64,000 nt of DNA from Sphingobium amiense (GTDB lineage: Bacteria > Pseudomonadota > Alphaproteobacteria > Sphingomonadales > Sphingomonadaceae): assembly GCF_003967075.1 (NCBI RefSeq), contig NZ_AP018664.1, positions 1,984,001-2,048,000 on the forward strand, written 5' to 3'. The position numbers and the translations under genes were made by a program. Shown here piece by piece: positions 52,123 to 60,216 of the stretch; position 1 is the first letter of the stretch; the number at the start of each line of letters is the position of its first letter. Under the pieces are notes generated by a model. The model saw only the letters and a list, made by a program, of their open reading frames with translations. It was not told where the DNA came from and searched no databases.

Positions 52123-53853
52123 TTAAGAGGGGGCGTTGCGCCCGGCGATCTTGGGGAAGTGCCAGGGCATGAGGGAATCGAGGTCCTTGTTGCTATGACC
52201 GTTGGCAAGCTTGGTGAGGGTGGCGGTGAGCCAGGCGAGCGGATCGACGTCCGAGAGTTTGCACGTTTCGAGAAGGCTGGCGAGCACCGCCCAATTGTCT
52301 GCCCCGGCATCGCTGCCGGCGAACAACGAGTTGCGGCGCGACAGGGCAATCGGGCGGATGCTTCTTTCGACCGTGTTGGTATCGAGCTCGACGCGGCCGT
52401 CGAGCAGGCAATAGGTGAGCTGCTGCCAGTGGTTGAGCATATAGTTGATCGCTTCGGCCATCTTGCCCTTGGCGCTGAACCGGCCGAGGTTCTTCGAGAG
52501 ATAGTCGCGCAGGTTATCGAACAGCGGCTTCAGTATCAGCTGCCGCCCTTCGAACCGCGCCTCGGGCGAGGTGTCCCTGAGCGTCGCCTCGATCTTGTAG
52601 ATCGCCGAGAAGCGACGGAGCACCTCGTCGGCAACGGGCTCCTTTTCGCGGAAATCGTAGAACTTGCGCCGCGCGTGAAGCAGGCAGAATGCGAGGGTGA
52701 CGCCATTGCGGCGCTTGATCTCATTGTAGCCGGCATAGCCGTCCACCTGGAGCACCCCGGCGAAGTCGCCGAGATGGTCGATCGGATGCATGCCGCCGCG
52801 GCCGGCGGCGTACATGTAGACGACGGCGGGCGGCGCGAGTCCGCCCCATGGCCGATCGTCGCGGGCATAGGCCCACAGCTGGCCGCTCTTGGTCTTGCCG
52901 GTCCCGGGCGCCAGCACGGGCATGCGCGTCTCGTCGGCGAACAGCTTCACCGAACTTCGCAGCTCGGCGAGCAGATGCTGCCTGAGCGGAGTCAGCCACC
53001 ATCCGACGCGCCCGACCCAGTCGGCGAGCGTTGCCCGGTCGAGATCGATCCCCTGGCGGGCGTAGATCTGGGCTTGCCGGTAAAGCGGAAGGTGATCGGC
53101 GTAGCGCGCGACGATGACCTGGGCGACGAGCGCGTCGGTGGGCAGGCCCTGATCGACGATGAAGCTTGGCGCCGGCGCCTGGGTGACGCCGCCCTCGTCG
53201 CAGCCGCGGCAGCCATAGCGCGGACGGCGGGTGACCAGCACGCGGAAGATGGTGGGCACGACGTCGAGGCGCTCGGTGACGTCCTCGCCGATGACATGAA
53301 GATCGTTGCCGCAGCAGGCACACTGCTTGTCTTCGATGTCGACGACCTGCTCGATACGCTCGAGATGGGCGGGCAGCGCTCCACGGTTGTTGCGGCGGCG
53401 GCGCTTTGTCTCGCCGGTCGCGTCAGCCTGGTCGATCAGCGCTTCGAGCCCGGCCTCGGCGCGCGACAAGGCAGCTTCGAGCTCTTCGAGCACGAGCTGG
53501 TACTGGTCGGGATCGAGCCGCTCGGCGCTCTGGCCGAAACGGTGGCGCTTGAACTGGTCGAGAATGTCGTTGAGGCGCTTGACCTCATCGCGGGCGGCCG
53601 CGAGCGCGTCCTCCATCTCGGCGGCCTTCGCCTCGGCGATGACGGCGGCGTGTTCGGCCGCTTTCGCGGTGGCGAGCGCGATGATCTCGCGCGCCTCAGC
53701 TTGGGCCGCAGCGCGGGCGAGCGCCTCGTTCTCGGCGTTGATGCGAACGATCTGCTGGTCGCGTTCGGCCGCCTCGGCGGTCAGCTTCGCGATGGTCGCG
53801 AGCAGCGCAACTGGGTCTTTGCAGGAGGCCGTCAGCGGGTCCATGGCAGGCAT
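52123..53853 (-). CDS. tnpC: IS66 transposase TnpC (copy 2)
   Basis: Translation is the same 576 residues as TnpC of copy 1 (zinc domain CACCGNDLHVIGED, DDE residues in FADETRMPV, VDGYAGYN and TVERSIRP). It is intact and has its own tnpB and tnpA upstream in operon order, so copy 2 can supply all transposition proteins in trans. Confidence 0.95.
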   Translation of the reverse strand: MPAMDPLTASCKDPVALLATIAKLTAEAAERDQQIVRINAENEALARAAAQAEAREIIALATAKAAEHAAVIAEAKAAEMEDALAAARDEVKRLNDILDQFKRHRFGQSAERLDPDQYQLVLEELEAALSRAEAGLEALIDQADATGETKRRRRNNRGALPAHLERIEQVVDIEDKQCACCGNDLHVIGEDVTERLDVVPTIFRVLVTRRPRYGCRGCDEGGVTQAPAPSFIVDQGLPTDALVAQVIVARYADHLPLYRQAQIYARQGIDLDRATLADWVGRVGWWLTPLRQHLLAELRSSVKLFADETRMPVLAPGTGKTKSGQLWAYARDDRPWGGLAPPAVVYMYAAGRGGMHPIDHLGDFAGVLQVDGYAGYNEIKRRNGVTLAFCLLHARRKFYDFREKEPVADEVLRRFSAIYKIEATLRDTSPEARFEGRQLILKPLFDNLRDYLSKNLGRFSAKGKMAEAINYMLNHWQQLTYCLLDGRVELDTNTVERSIRPIALSRRNSLFAGSDAGADNWAVLASLLETCKLSDVDPLAWLTATLTKLANGHSNKDLDSLMPWHFPKIAGRNAPS

Positions 53854-53910
53854 CGAATCACATGCGTAACGACGCGTCCAGCGCAGTTGACTCGGCCTGT
53901 CGCGACTATC

Positions 53911-54282
53911 TCACGCATCAGCGAAACCCTCGATTTTAGGCGGATTTACGCGCCTTGGCGCGCGGTGCCGACGCCAGTCCATGCCCGAGGTGAGTGCTGC
54001 CATCTGCGCCGCCGTGATCGAAAAACTGCCATCGACCGCCGGCGGCCAGGCGAATCCTTCGGCGGCCTCGGCGCGCTTGGTCATCAGCCAGATGCCGGTG
54101 CCGTCGAACCACAGAATCTTCAGCCTGTCCTTCCTCTTGGAACGAAAAATATAGGCGACTCCGCGCCACGGATCCTGGCTCAACTCGTGCTGGACCTTGG
54201 CCACCAGCGTGTCGATGCCGCAGCGGAAATCGATCGGCTTGGTGTAGATCAGCACCTTGGCGTCGCTGCCCGGCCCGATCAT
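53911..54282 (-). CDS. tnpB: IS66 accessory protein TnpB (copy 2)
   Basis: The 123-residue product is the same as in copy 1. The frame is open further upstream but the ATG at 54282 overlapping the tnpA stop is the genuine start by comparison with the family. Confidence 0.93.
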   Translation of the reverse strand: MIGPGSDAKVLIYTKPIDFRCGIDTLVAKVQHELSQDPWRGVAYIFRSKRKDRLKILWFDGTGIWLMTKRAEAAEGFAWPPAVDGSFSITAAQMAALTSGMDWRRHRAPRRVNPPKIEGFADA

Positions 54283-54698
54283 CGCGCCCTCAGCAGCGCT
54301 GCGATTACCGAGGCGACCAGCGTCGAACTTGCGCCGTGGGCGACCATCACTGGCACGCCGCGCACTTCCATTGCGACCTGCACCACCGCGTCCGGCAGCA
54401 GCCGCGCGTTCGCGGCCTCCGGTTCGAGCAGCACCGCCGGCACCGATGTCGGCTCGATGACCGCCGGCAGGAACATCGCCCTGTCCTCGCGCGCCGCGTC
54501 CTCCGCCATCTCGCGCAACTCGCGGCGCCAGGCATATATCTGGGCCGGAAGGACATCGAAACACGCGGCCACCTCCGCCATGCTGCACGCCGGATCGAGC
54601 GACAGCTCCACCACCGCGCGCTTCTCTTCCAGCGTCCAGCGCCGTCGGCGCCCGTTCTCCACGCCGCCACTGCCGTCGATCTCTTGCTCCACAGTCAC
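54279..54698 (-). CDS. tnpA: IS66 accessory protein TnpA (copy 2)
   Basis: The 139-residue HTH protein has a GTG start (MTVEQEIDGSGGVENGRRRR). Here the native leader, from the right inverted repeat to tnpA (about 86 bp), is complete, so the element's promoter should be intact. Confidence 0.93.
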   Translation of the reverse strand: MTVEQEIDGSGGVENGRRRRWTLEEKRAVVELSLDPACSMAEVAACFDVLPAQIYAWRRELREMAEDAAREDRAMFLPAVIEPTSVPAVLLEPEAANARLLPDAVVQVAMEVRGVPVMVAHGASSTLVASVIAALLRAR

Positions 54699-54884
54699 CC
54701 CGCCGAATCAAATTACGCGATATGCACGCGGGACACTCAAAGCTCATGGCCATCTACGCCACGTGGGTCTGGGATGACGGATACTGCTCCACAGTCACCC
54801 CGCCGAATCAAATTACGCGATATGCACGCGGGACACTCAAAGCTCATGGCCATCTACGCCACGTGGGTCTGGGATGACGGATAC

Positions 54885-54892
54885 TGATCTTC
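54885..54892. repeat. Target-site duplication of IS66 copy 1, right
   Basis: TGATCTTC directly after the outer right inverted repeat, matching 49447-49454. Confidence 0.9.
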
Positions 54893-55001
54893 TCAACCAG
54901 GATCGGCCAGTTCCGAGAACTGGCGCTCATCGTGGTCATGAGGTTACCGGCCCTGATCGGCCGCGCCTGCGGTTACGATTTGACCAACCTGCATCGCAAG
55001 A

Positions 55002-55009
55002 CATCAACC
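55002..55009. repeat. Target-site duplication of IS66 copy 3, left
   Basis: CATCAACC before the left inverted repeat, repeated at 57721-57728. The right-hand copy holds the stop codon of the minus-strand gene ending at 57723. Confidence 0.9.
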
Positions 55010-55058
55010 GTATCCGTCATCCCAGACCCACGTGGCGGAAACGTGCCGGTCAAGCGTC

Positions 55059-56789
55059 TTAAGAGGGGGCGTTGCGCCCGGCGATCTTGGGGAAGTGCCA
55101 GGGCATGAGGGAATCGAGGTCCTTGTTGCTATGACCGTTGGCAAGCTTGGTGAGGGTGGCGGTGAGCCAGGCGAGCGGATCGACGTCCGAGAGTTTGCAC
55201 GTTTCGAGAAGGCTGGCGAGCACCGCCCAATTGTCTGCCCCGGCATCGCTGCCGGCGAACAACGAGTTGCGGCGCGACAGGGCAATCGGGCGGATGCTTC
55301 TTTCGACCGTGTTGGTATCGAGCTCGACGCGGCCGTCGAGCAGGCAATAGGTGAGCTGCTGCCAGTGGTTGAGCATATAGTTGATCGCTTCGGCCATCTT
55401 GCCCTTGGCGCTGAACCGGCCGAGGTTCTTCGAGAGATAGTCGCGCAGGTTATCGAACAGCGGCTTCAGTATCAGCTGCCGCCCTTCGAACCGCGCCTCG
55501 GGCGAGGTGTCCCTGAGCGTCGCCTCGATCTTGTAGATCGCCGAGAAGCGACGGAGCACCTCGTCGGCAACGGGCTCCTTTTCGCGGAAATCGTAGAACT
55601 TGCGCCGCGCGTGAAGCAGGCAGAATGCGAGGGTGACGCCATTGCGGCGCTTGATCTCATTGTAGCCGGCATAGCCGTCCACCTGGAGCACCCCGGCGAA
55701 GTCGCCGAGATGGTCGATCGGATGCATGCCGCCGCGGCCGGCGGCGTACATGTAGACGACGGCGGGCGGCGCGAGTCCGCCCCATGGCCGATCGTCGCGG
55801 GCATAGGCCCACAGCTGGCCGCTCTTGGTCTTGCCGGTCCCGGGCGCCAGCACGGGCATGCGCGTCTCGTCGGCGAACAGCTTCACCGAACTTCGCAGCT
55901 CGGCGAGCAGATGCTGCCTGAGCGGAGTCAGCCACCATCCGACGCGCCCGACCCAGTCGGCGAGCGTTGCCCGGTCGAGATCGATCCCCTGGCGGGCGTA
56001 GATCTGGGCTTGCCGGTAAAGCGGAAGGTGATCGGCGTAGCGCGCGACGATGACCTGGGCGACGAGCGCGTCGGTGGGCAGGCCCTGATCGACGATGAAG
56101 CTTGGCGCCGGCGCCTGGGTGACGCCGCCCTCGTCGCAGCCGCGGCAGCCATAGCGCGGACGGCGGGTGACCAGCACGCGGAAGATGGTGGGCACGACGT
56201 CGAGGCGCTCGGTGACGTCCTCGCCGATGACATGAAGATCGTTGCCGCAGCAGGCACACTGCTTGTCTTCGATGTCGACGACCTGCTCGATACGCTCGAG
56301 ATGGGCGGGCAGCGCTCCACGGTTGTTGCGGCGGCGGCGCTTTGTCTCGCCGGTCGCGTCAGCCTGGTCGATCAGCGCTTCGAGCCCGGCCTCGGCGCGC
56401 GACAAGGCAGCTTCGAGCTCTTCGAGCACGAGCTGGTACTGGTCGGGATCGAGCCGCTCGGCGCTCTGGCCGAAACGGTGGCGCTTGAACTGGTCGAGAA
56501 TGTCGTTGAGGCGCTTGACCTCATCGCGGGCGGCCGCGAGCGCGTCCTCCATCTCGGCGGCCTTCGCCTCGGCGATGACGGCGGCGTGTTCGGCCGCTTT
56601 CGCGGTGGCGAGCGCGATGATCTCGCGCGCCTCAGCTTGGGCCGCAGCGCGGGCGAGCGCCTCGTTCTCGGCGTTGATGCGAACGATCTGCTGGTCGCGT
56701 TCGGCCGCCTCGGCGGTCAGCTTCGCGATGGTCGCGAGCAGCGCAACTGGGTCTTTGCAGGAGGCCGTCAGCGGGTCCATGGCAGGCAT
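55059..56789 (-). CDS. tnpC: IS66 transposase TnpC (copy 3)
   Basis: The 576-residue DDE transposase is the same as in copies 1 and 2, with complete zinc-binding and catalytic motifs. It lies downstream of intact tnpA and tnpB of the same element. Confidence 0.95.
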   Translation of the reverse strand: MPAMDPLTASCKDPVALLATIAKLTAEAAERDQQIVRINAENEALARAAAQAEAREIIALATAKAAEHAAVIAEAKAAEMEDALAAARDEVKRLNDILDQFKRHRFGQSAERLDPDQYQLVLEELEAALSRAEAGLEALIDQADATGETKRRRRNNRGALPAHLERIEQVVDIEDKQCACCGNDLHVIGEDVTERLDVVPTIFRVLVTRRPRYGCRGCDEGGVTQAPAPSFIVDQGLPTDALVAQVIVARYADHLPLYRQAQIYARQGIDLDRATLADWVGRVGWWLTPLRQHLLAELRSSVKLFADETRMPVLAPGTGKTKSGQLWAYARDDRPWGGLAPPAVVYMYAAGRGGMHPIDHLGDFAGVLQVDGYAGYNEIKRRNGVTLAFCLLHARRKFYDFREKEPVADEVLRRFSAIYKIEATLRDTSPEARFEGRQLILKPLFDNLRDYLSKNLGRFSAKGKMAEAINYMLNHWQQLTYCLLDGRVELDTNTVERSIRPIALSRRNSLFAGSDAGADNWAVLASLLETCKLSDVDPLAWLTATLTKLANGHSNKDLDSLMPWHFPKIAGRNAPS

Positions 56790-56846
56790 CGAATCACATG
56801 CGTAACGACGCGTCCAGCGCAGTTGACTCGGCCTGTCGCGACTATC

Positions 56847-57218
56847 TCACGCATCAGCGAAACCCTCGATTTTAGGCGGATTTACGCGCCTTGGCGCGCG
56901 GTGCCGACGCCAGTCCATGCCCGAGGTGAGTGCTGCCATCTGCGCCGCCGTGATCGAAAAACTGCCATCGACCGCCGGCGGCCAGGCGAATCCTTCGGCG
57001 GCCTCGGCGCGCTTGGTCATCAGCCAGATGCCGGTGCCGTCGAACCACAGAATCTTCAGCCTGTCCTTCCTCTTGGAACGAAAAATATAGGCGACTCCGC
57101 GCCACGGATCCTGGCTCAACTCGTGCTGGACCTTGGCCACCAGCGTGTCGATGCCGCAGCGGAAATCGATCGGCTTGGTGTAGATCAGCACCTTGGCGTC
57201 GCTGCCCGGCCCGATCAT
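56847..57218 (-). CDS. tnpB: IS66 accessory protein TnpB (copy 3)
   Basis: The 123-residue Orf2-like protein starts at the ATG overlapping the tnpA stop codon, identical to the other copies. Confidence 0.93.
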   Translation of the reverse strand: MIGPGSDAKVLIYTKPIDFRCGIDTLVAKVQHELSQDPWRGVAYIFRSKRKDRLKILWFDGTGIWLMTKRAEAAEGFAWPPAVDGSFSITAAQMAALTSGMDWRRHRAPRRVNPPKIEGFADA

Positions 57219-57634
57219 CGCGCCCTCAGCAGCGCTGCGATTACCGAGGCGACCAGCGTCGAACTTGCGCCGTGGGCGACCATCACTGGCACGCCGCGCA
57301 CTTCCATTGCGACCTGCACCACCGCGTCCGGCAGCAGCCGCGCGTTCGCGGCCTCCGGTTCGAGCAGCACCGCCGGCACCGATGTCGGCTCGATGACCGC
57401 CGGCAGGAACATCGCCCTGTCCTCGCGCGCCGCGTCCTCCGCCATCTCGCGCAACTCGCGGCGCCAGGCATATATCTGGGCCGGAAGGACATCGAAACAC
57501 GCGGCCACCTCCGCCATGCTGCACGCCGGATCGAGCGACAGCTCCACCACCGCGCGCTTCTCTTCCAGCGTCCAGCGCCGTCGGCGCCCGTTCTCCACGC
57601 CGCCACTGCCGTCGATCTCTTGCTCCACAGTCAC
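57215..57634 (-). CDS. tnpA: IS66 accessory protein TnpA (copy 3)
   Basis: The 139-residue HTH protein has a GTG start; leader and right inverted repeat are intact. Identical to copy 2. Confidence 0.93.
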   Translation of the reverse strand: MTVEQEIDGSGGVENGRRRRWTLEEKRAVVELSLDPACSMAEVAACFDVLPAQIYAWRRELREMAEDAAREDRAMFLPAVIEPTSVPAVLLEPEAANARLLPDAVVQVAMEVRGVPVMVAHGASSTLVASVIAALLRAR

Positions 57635-57722
57635 CCCGCCGAATCAAATTACGCGATATGCACGCGGGACACTCAAAGCTCATGGCCATCTACGCCACGT
57701 GGGTCTGGGATGACGGATACCA

Positions 57723-58067
57723 TCAACCTTTGGGATGTCGCATCTTTTCAAAGTCGATGATCTTCGCCGGCCCCTGCGATGCGCGGCCCACGAACCAGTC
57801 AATTTCGTCGTTCCACTGCTCAGCAGTAAGACCCGACATATCAAGCGCCCACGCCGGTGGCGAACCCAACTGGCGCATCGCCAGTAATATCTTCCTTTGC
57901 AGCAGCGGGTCCCTGGCTGCCTCCCGCGCCCAGTCGACTTCGCCCTGCCGTGTTCCTCTGGCCGCATCATGCAAATTGACCTGCGGGTCAGCCAACATGT
58001 TCAGAAGTGCGGTGGCGATGAGATCTTCGATAAGCGTCCTTTCGGCCTGGCCACCTTCGGTCATCAT
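57723..58067 (-). CDS. Small hypothetical protein with IS66 insertion at its stop codon
   Basis: The protein has about 114 residues (MTEGGQAERTLIEDLIATAL..., LHDAARGTRQGEVDWAREAA, ILLAMRQLGSPPAWALDM, KIIDFEKMRHPKG). It is helical and acidic and I recognise no family. GGGAG lies a few bases before the ATGs at 58067 and 58064. The stop TGA at 57725-57723 lies within the 8-bp target of IS66 copy 3, so the protein is complete but its 3' UTR has been replaced by the element. Confidence 0.65.
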   Translation of the reverse strand: MMTEGGQAERTLIEDLIATALLNMLADPQVNLHDAARGTRQGEVDWAREAARDPLLQRKILLAMRQLGSPPAWALDMSGLTAEQWNDEIDWFVGRASQGPAKIIDFEKMRHPKG

Positions 58068-58240
58068 TCGTCTCCCGGCCACGCATCGGCTGATTTAAGA
58101 TTGTCTAGAACGTGAAGGATGTTCAGGAATGTGTCTCCATCATCCACAACCGAACCGGCTGGGAAAGCCGCTACCACAGCGAGCGCCAGGCTCTAGCATG
58201 GCCGACCGTCTCAAAGCTGAAGTTGGCGACTGTTGCATAT

Positions 58241-59134
58241 TCAAGGCCTTGCCATCATGCGGGTCACGACGCTCAAATATTCGCGCATGTAGGACGCGGT
58301 GGTATCCGTCAGGTCGATCAGATCGCGGCGTTTATCCTTGGGATCCGGCCATCTCCGCAACAAACCTTCATCTGTCATTTGCTTCACCGCCCGCAGGGCC
58401 GTGGTCATGGGCACGGACGCTGCAATGCACACGCTGGACACGGAAAGCGTCTGGTGCTCGAGGCGTGCGCGCATGAGATCCAGAAGTATGTCCCAAACCG
58501 GGTCTGCGAAGAGGCGGTTCGAAAAATATCGCATTCGCAGTGAGCGCCCACTCAAGATCGTTTGCAACGTCGCATTCAACTCTTGATCTGATAGCTCTCC
58601 AGAAGTCGAAACCTCGCCACCGGGCTCGTTCATAGACGCAATCAATCGGGTGAGTTGCAAGCCGATTCCCGACAAAGACTCTCGCCTCTGGAGATCTAAA
58701 TGCTCCCGTAAACGACCGATGGCTCGACGCAAGGCCGTGGCGAACGTGTCCACGTTGAAGGGACGGACAACCACATCGACTGCTTTGGAACGCAAGGCTT
58801 CCAATGCGAAATCGGCGGTGAGCGTGTCGGTAACGATGATTGGAACAACAGGCCGACCGTTATCGGCCCGTAGCAGGAGCTCTTCAATAACTCTGAGTCC
58901 CCCTATATGGGGCATTTGCTCGCTTGCCAGAATGATCTGTATGGAAGACACACGATGAAGGAGATCAATTGCGTCGCCGAGGTTGGTTGCACTGTGATAC
59001 TCATAGCCCAGCGTTCCGAGCACGTGCTGACAGTCACTCAACGCCGCAGGGTCATGCTCGATCACCATGACTGCCGGCTGGATGAAATCAGGTCGATCAA
59101 TAGCAGCCAGTGAAATGACCGAACTCTCGTTCAC
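58241..59134 (-). CDS. Degenerate receiver-MarR-type winged-helix regulator
   Basis: The protein has about 297 residues. The N-terminal receiver-like domain (residues 20-140) keeps the fold pattern (AVMVIEHDPA, ILASEQMPHIGGLRVIEEL, VPIIVTDT, VDVVVRPF). The phospho-acceptor Asp is replaced by Ser (S71) and the conserved Lys by Arg (R124), so it is probably not phosphorylated. The C-terminal domain is a MarR-like winged helix (DPVWDILLDLMRARLEHQTLSVSSVCIAASVPMTTALRAVKQMTDEGLLRRWPDPKDKRRDLIDLT). It starts at GTG 59134 with AAGGGGC upstream; a GTG at 59185 gives 17 more residues. Such orphan regulators in sphingomonads are often annotated as MarR-type. The targets are unknown. Confidence 0.82.
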   Translation of the reverse strand: MNESSVISLAAIDRPDFIQPAVMVIEHDPAALSDCQHVLGTLGYEYHSATNLGDAIDLLHRVSSIQIILASEQMPHIGGLRVIEELLLRADNGRPVVPIIVTDTLTADFALEALRSKAVDVVVRPFNVDTFATALRRAIGRLREHLDLQRRESLSGIGLQLTRLIASMNEPGGEVSTSGELSDQELNATLQTILSGRSLRMRYFSNRLFADPVWDILLDLMRARLEHQTLSVSSVCIAASVPMTTALRAVKQMTDEGLLRRWPDPKDKRRDLIDLTDTTASYMREYLSVVTRMMARP

Positions 59135-59325
59135 GAAGAAATGCCCCTTGTTTTTGTTAAGCCCTAAATTCGCGCAGACTTTCACGCACGTAAAACTAAA
59201 TGTTCAATTTTTACTTTGTCTTCCTCTCGCCATTTATTGTACCACCCGTTCCCATAACCACTTATCGACCCCGCGCCTTGATCCACATCAAAGTCTTGTT
59301 TCGCACCGGCCTTTCCTTGGCTAAC

Positions 59326-60018
59326 CTAGTTTAAGGGATCCACGGCTCGGCCGTTACGGAGCACCTCATAGTGCAAGTGCGGTCCCGTAGAGCGACCGGT
59401 GGAACCGACATATCCTATGACGCTGTTTCGCAGGACACGCTGTCCCGGCTCAACCGCAAGGCGTGACATATGGCCATAGCGGGTGGCCATCCGCTGACCG
59501 TGATCGATGGCCACCAGCAGGCCATAGCCACCGCTCCACCCGGCCTGCGACACAATGCCGTCCGCAGCCGCGCGGACGGGCGTGCCTATCGGCGCGGCAA
59601 GGTCTATCCCCTGGTGATTCCGCATGCCGCCCAGCAGCGGATGAGCACGCATGCCGAAAGCGCTCGTGATACGCAGGAAAGCAAGCGGCTTCGCTGCAGA
59701 TTCGGACAGAGGGAATTTGGTTGGGGAGCGCAGTGACAGGTTGCGCCTCAGTGCACCTGTTTCGTCGAAGCCATCAGCAGACTGATCGAATTTATTGAGG
59801 ACCTGTCGCGGAGCATCGGTTTCGTAGATCGCCGCGAGCGATGGCACGCGCCTGGGTTCCTCATGCCAGGCATCCATCAAGCGTTCGTATTGATCGTCGC
59901 CGAAGCCGAATTGTTCATCCTGTGCTGCCCGTTCCGACGCTGCGACAGAATTTGGCTGAAGCAGGAGCAGAAGGGCGGCTGAGCAGGCTGAACTAATCCG
60001 AGCATAATTCACGCGCAT
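59326..60018 (-). CDS. M23-family (LytM-like) peptidoglycan peptidase
   Basis: The protein has about 230 residues. A signal peptide (ARISSACSAALLLLLQPNSVAAS) is followed by a linker and the M23 catalytic domain. Zinc ligands lie in GMRNHQGIDLAAPIGTPV (H and D) and GPHLHYEV (HLH), with TRYGHMSRLAV in between. Complete motifs indicate an active metallo-endopeptidase that cuts peptidoglycan cross-links. The start at 60018 is chosen because the signal peptide begins there, although the ribosome binding site is weak and the frame continues upstream. It follows the S-layer-like gene on the same strand, after its terminator. Confidence 0.9.
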   Translation of the reverse strand: MRVNYARISSACSAALLLLLQPNSVAASERAAQDEQFGFGDDQYERLMDAWHEEPRRVPSLAAIYETDAPRQVLNKFDQSADGFDETGALRRNLSLRSPTKFPLSESAAKPLAFLRITSAFGMRAHPLLGGMRNHQGIDLAAPIGTPVRAAADGIVSQAGWSGGYGLLVAIDHGQRMATRYGHMSRLAVEPGQRVLRNSVIGYVGSTGRSTGPHLHYEVLRNGRAVDPLN

Positions 60019-60148
60019 GGAGGGTCGCTCGTTCGTGCGAGGAGAAAATATCTTAGCGATAGATGAGCCGTTCCGCCCGCTGAGCGGTCGCCGACCCAAG
60101 ACGGCCATGGAACCGGAGAATTTCACCGAGCCGAACCGGATCACCTAC

Positions 60149-60203
60149 AAAAAGCCCCCGGCGGTTATGCCGGGGGCTTCGCCCATCCCCGGCATAACCG
60201 GGG
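60149..60203 (-). terminator. Tandem hairpin terminator after the S-layer-like gene
   Basis: On the minus strand the stem GCCCCCGGC/GCCGGGGGC (within 60153-60178) is followed by TTTTT (60153-60149). A second hairpin of related sequence (ATCCCCGG / CCGGGGAT, 60184-60203) precedes it. The strength fits a highly expressed surface-protein gene. Confidence 0.8.
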
Positions 60204-60216
60204 ATAGTCCTTCGTA

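Larger units (their letters stand above)
52074..54784 (-). mobile_element. IS66-family element, copy 2, nested in copy 1
   Basis: A complete 2711-bp element with 28-bp perfect inverted repeats (52074-52101, 54757-54784) inserted in the 5' end of the tnpA gene of copy 1, in the same orientation, and flanked by TGCTCCAC duplications. All three genes are intact. Confidence 0.95.
49455..54884 (-). mobile_element. IS66-family element, copy 1, interrupted by copy 2
   Basis: Copy 1 runs 49455-52073 and 54785-54884. It is split by a complete second copy, and removing that plus one 8-bp duplication leaves 2711 bp, the same length as the other copies. Terminal inverted repeats are 28 bp and perfect (GTATCCGTCATC... 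at 49455-49482 and 54857-54884). It is flanked by TGATCTTC on both sides. It carries tnpA, tnpB and tnpC on the minus strand. Sequence appears identical to copies 2 and 3 wherever compared. Confidence 0.93.
49325..54939 (-). pseudogene. Possible small frame split by IS66 copy 1
   Basis: On the minus strand an ATG at 54939 opens a frame (TMSASSRNWPILVEKI) that reaches the 8-bp target duplication at 54885-54892. It resumes on the other side of the insertion (49454 downward) as TPYPRDYRGTAIFCVGAGR and stops at 49325. Rejoined without the insertion it would be about 57 residues. It has no recognised family and no strong ribosome binding site, so this may be chance. Confidence 0.22.
55010..57720 (-). 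mobile_element. IS66-family element, copy 3
   Basis: A complete 2711-bp element with inverted repeats at 55010-55037 and 57693-57720, inserted 125 bp from copy 1 in the same orientation and flanked by CATCAACC duplications. All three genes are intact and appear identical to the other copies, so amplification was recent. Confidence 0.95.

Noticed and set aside
49477..54777. 1766-residue open frame on the plus strand across two IS66 copies
   Set aside because: It is the antisense of tnpC-tnpB-tnpA and repeats because the elements repeat; the minus-strand proteins match IS66 families.
49447..57728. CRISPR-like or composite-transposon repeat array
   Set aside because: The long direct repeats are fully explained by three IS66 copies with inverted repeats and 8-bp duplications; there are no short repeat-spacer units.
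58083..58240. Possible transposase remnant between the small gene and the MarR-like regulator
   Set aside because: A short minus-strand stretch (ATVANFSFETVGHARAW) looks protein-like but is broken by stops and matches nothing I recognise.
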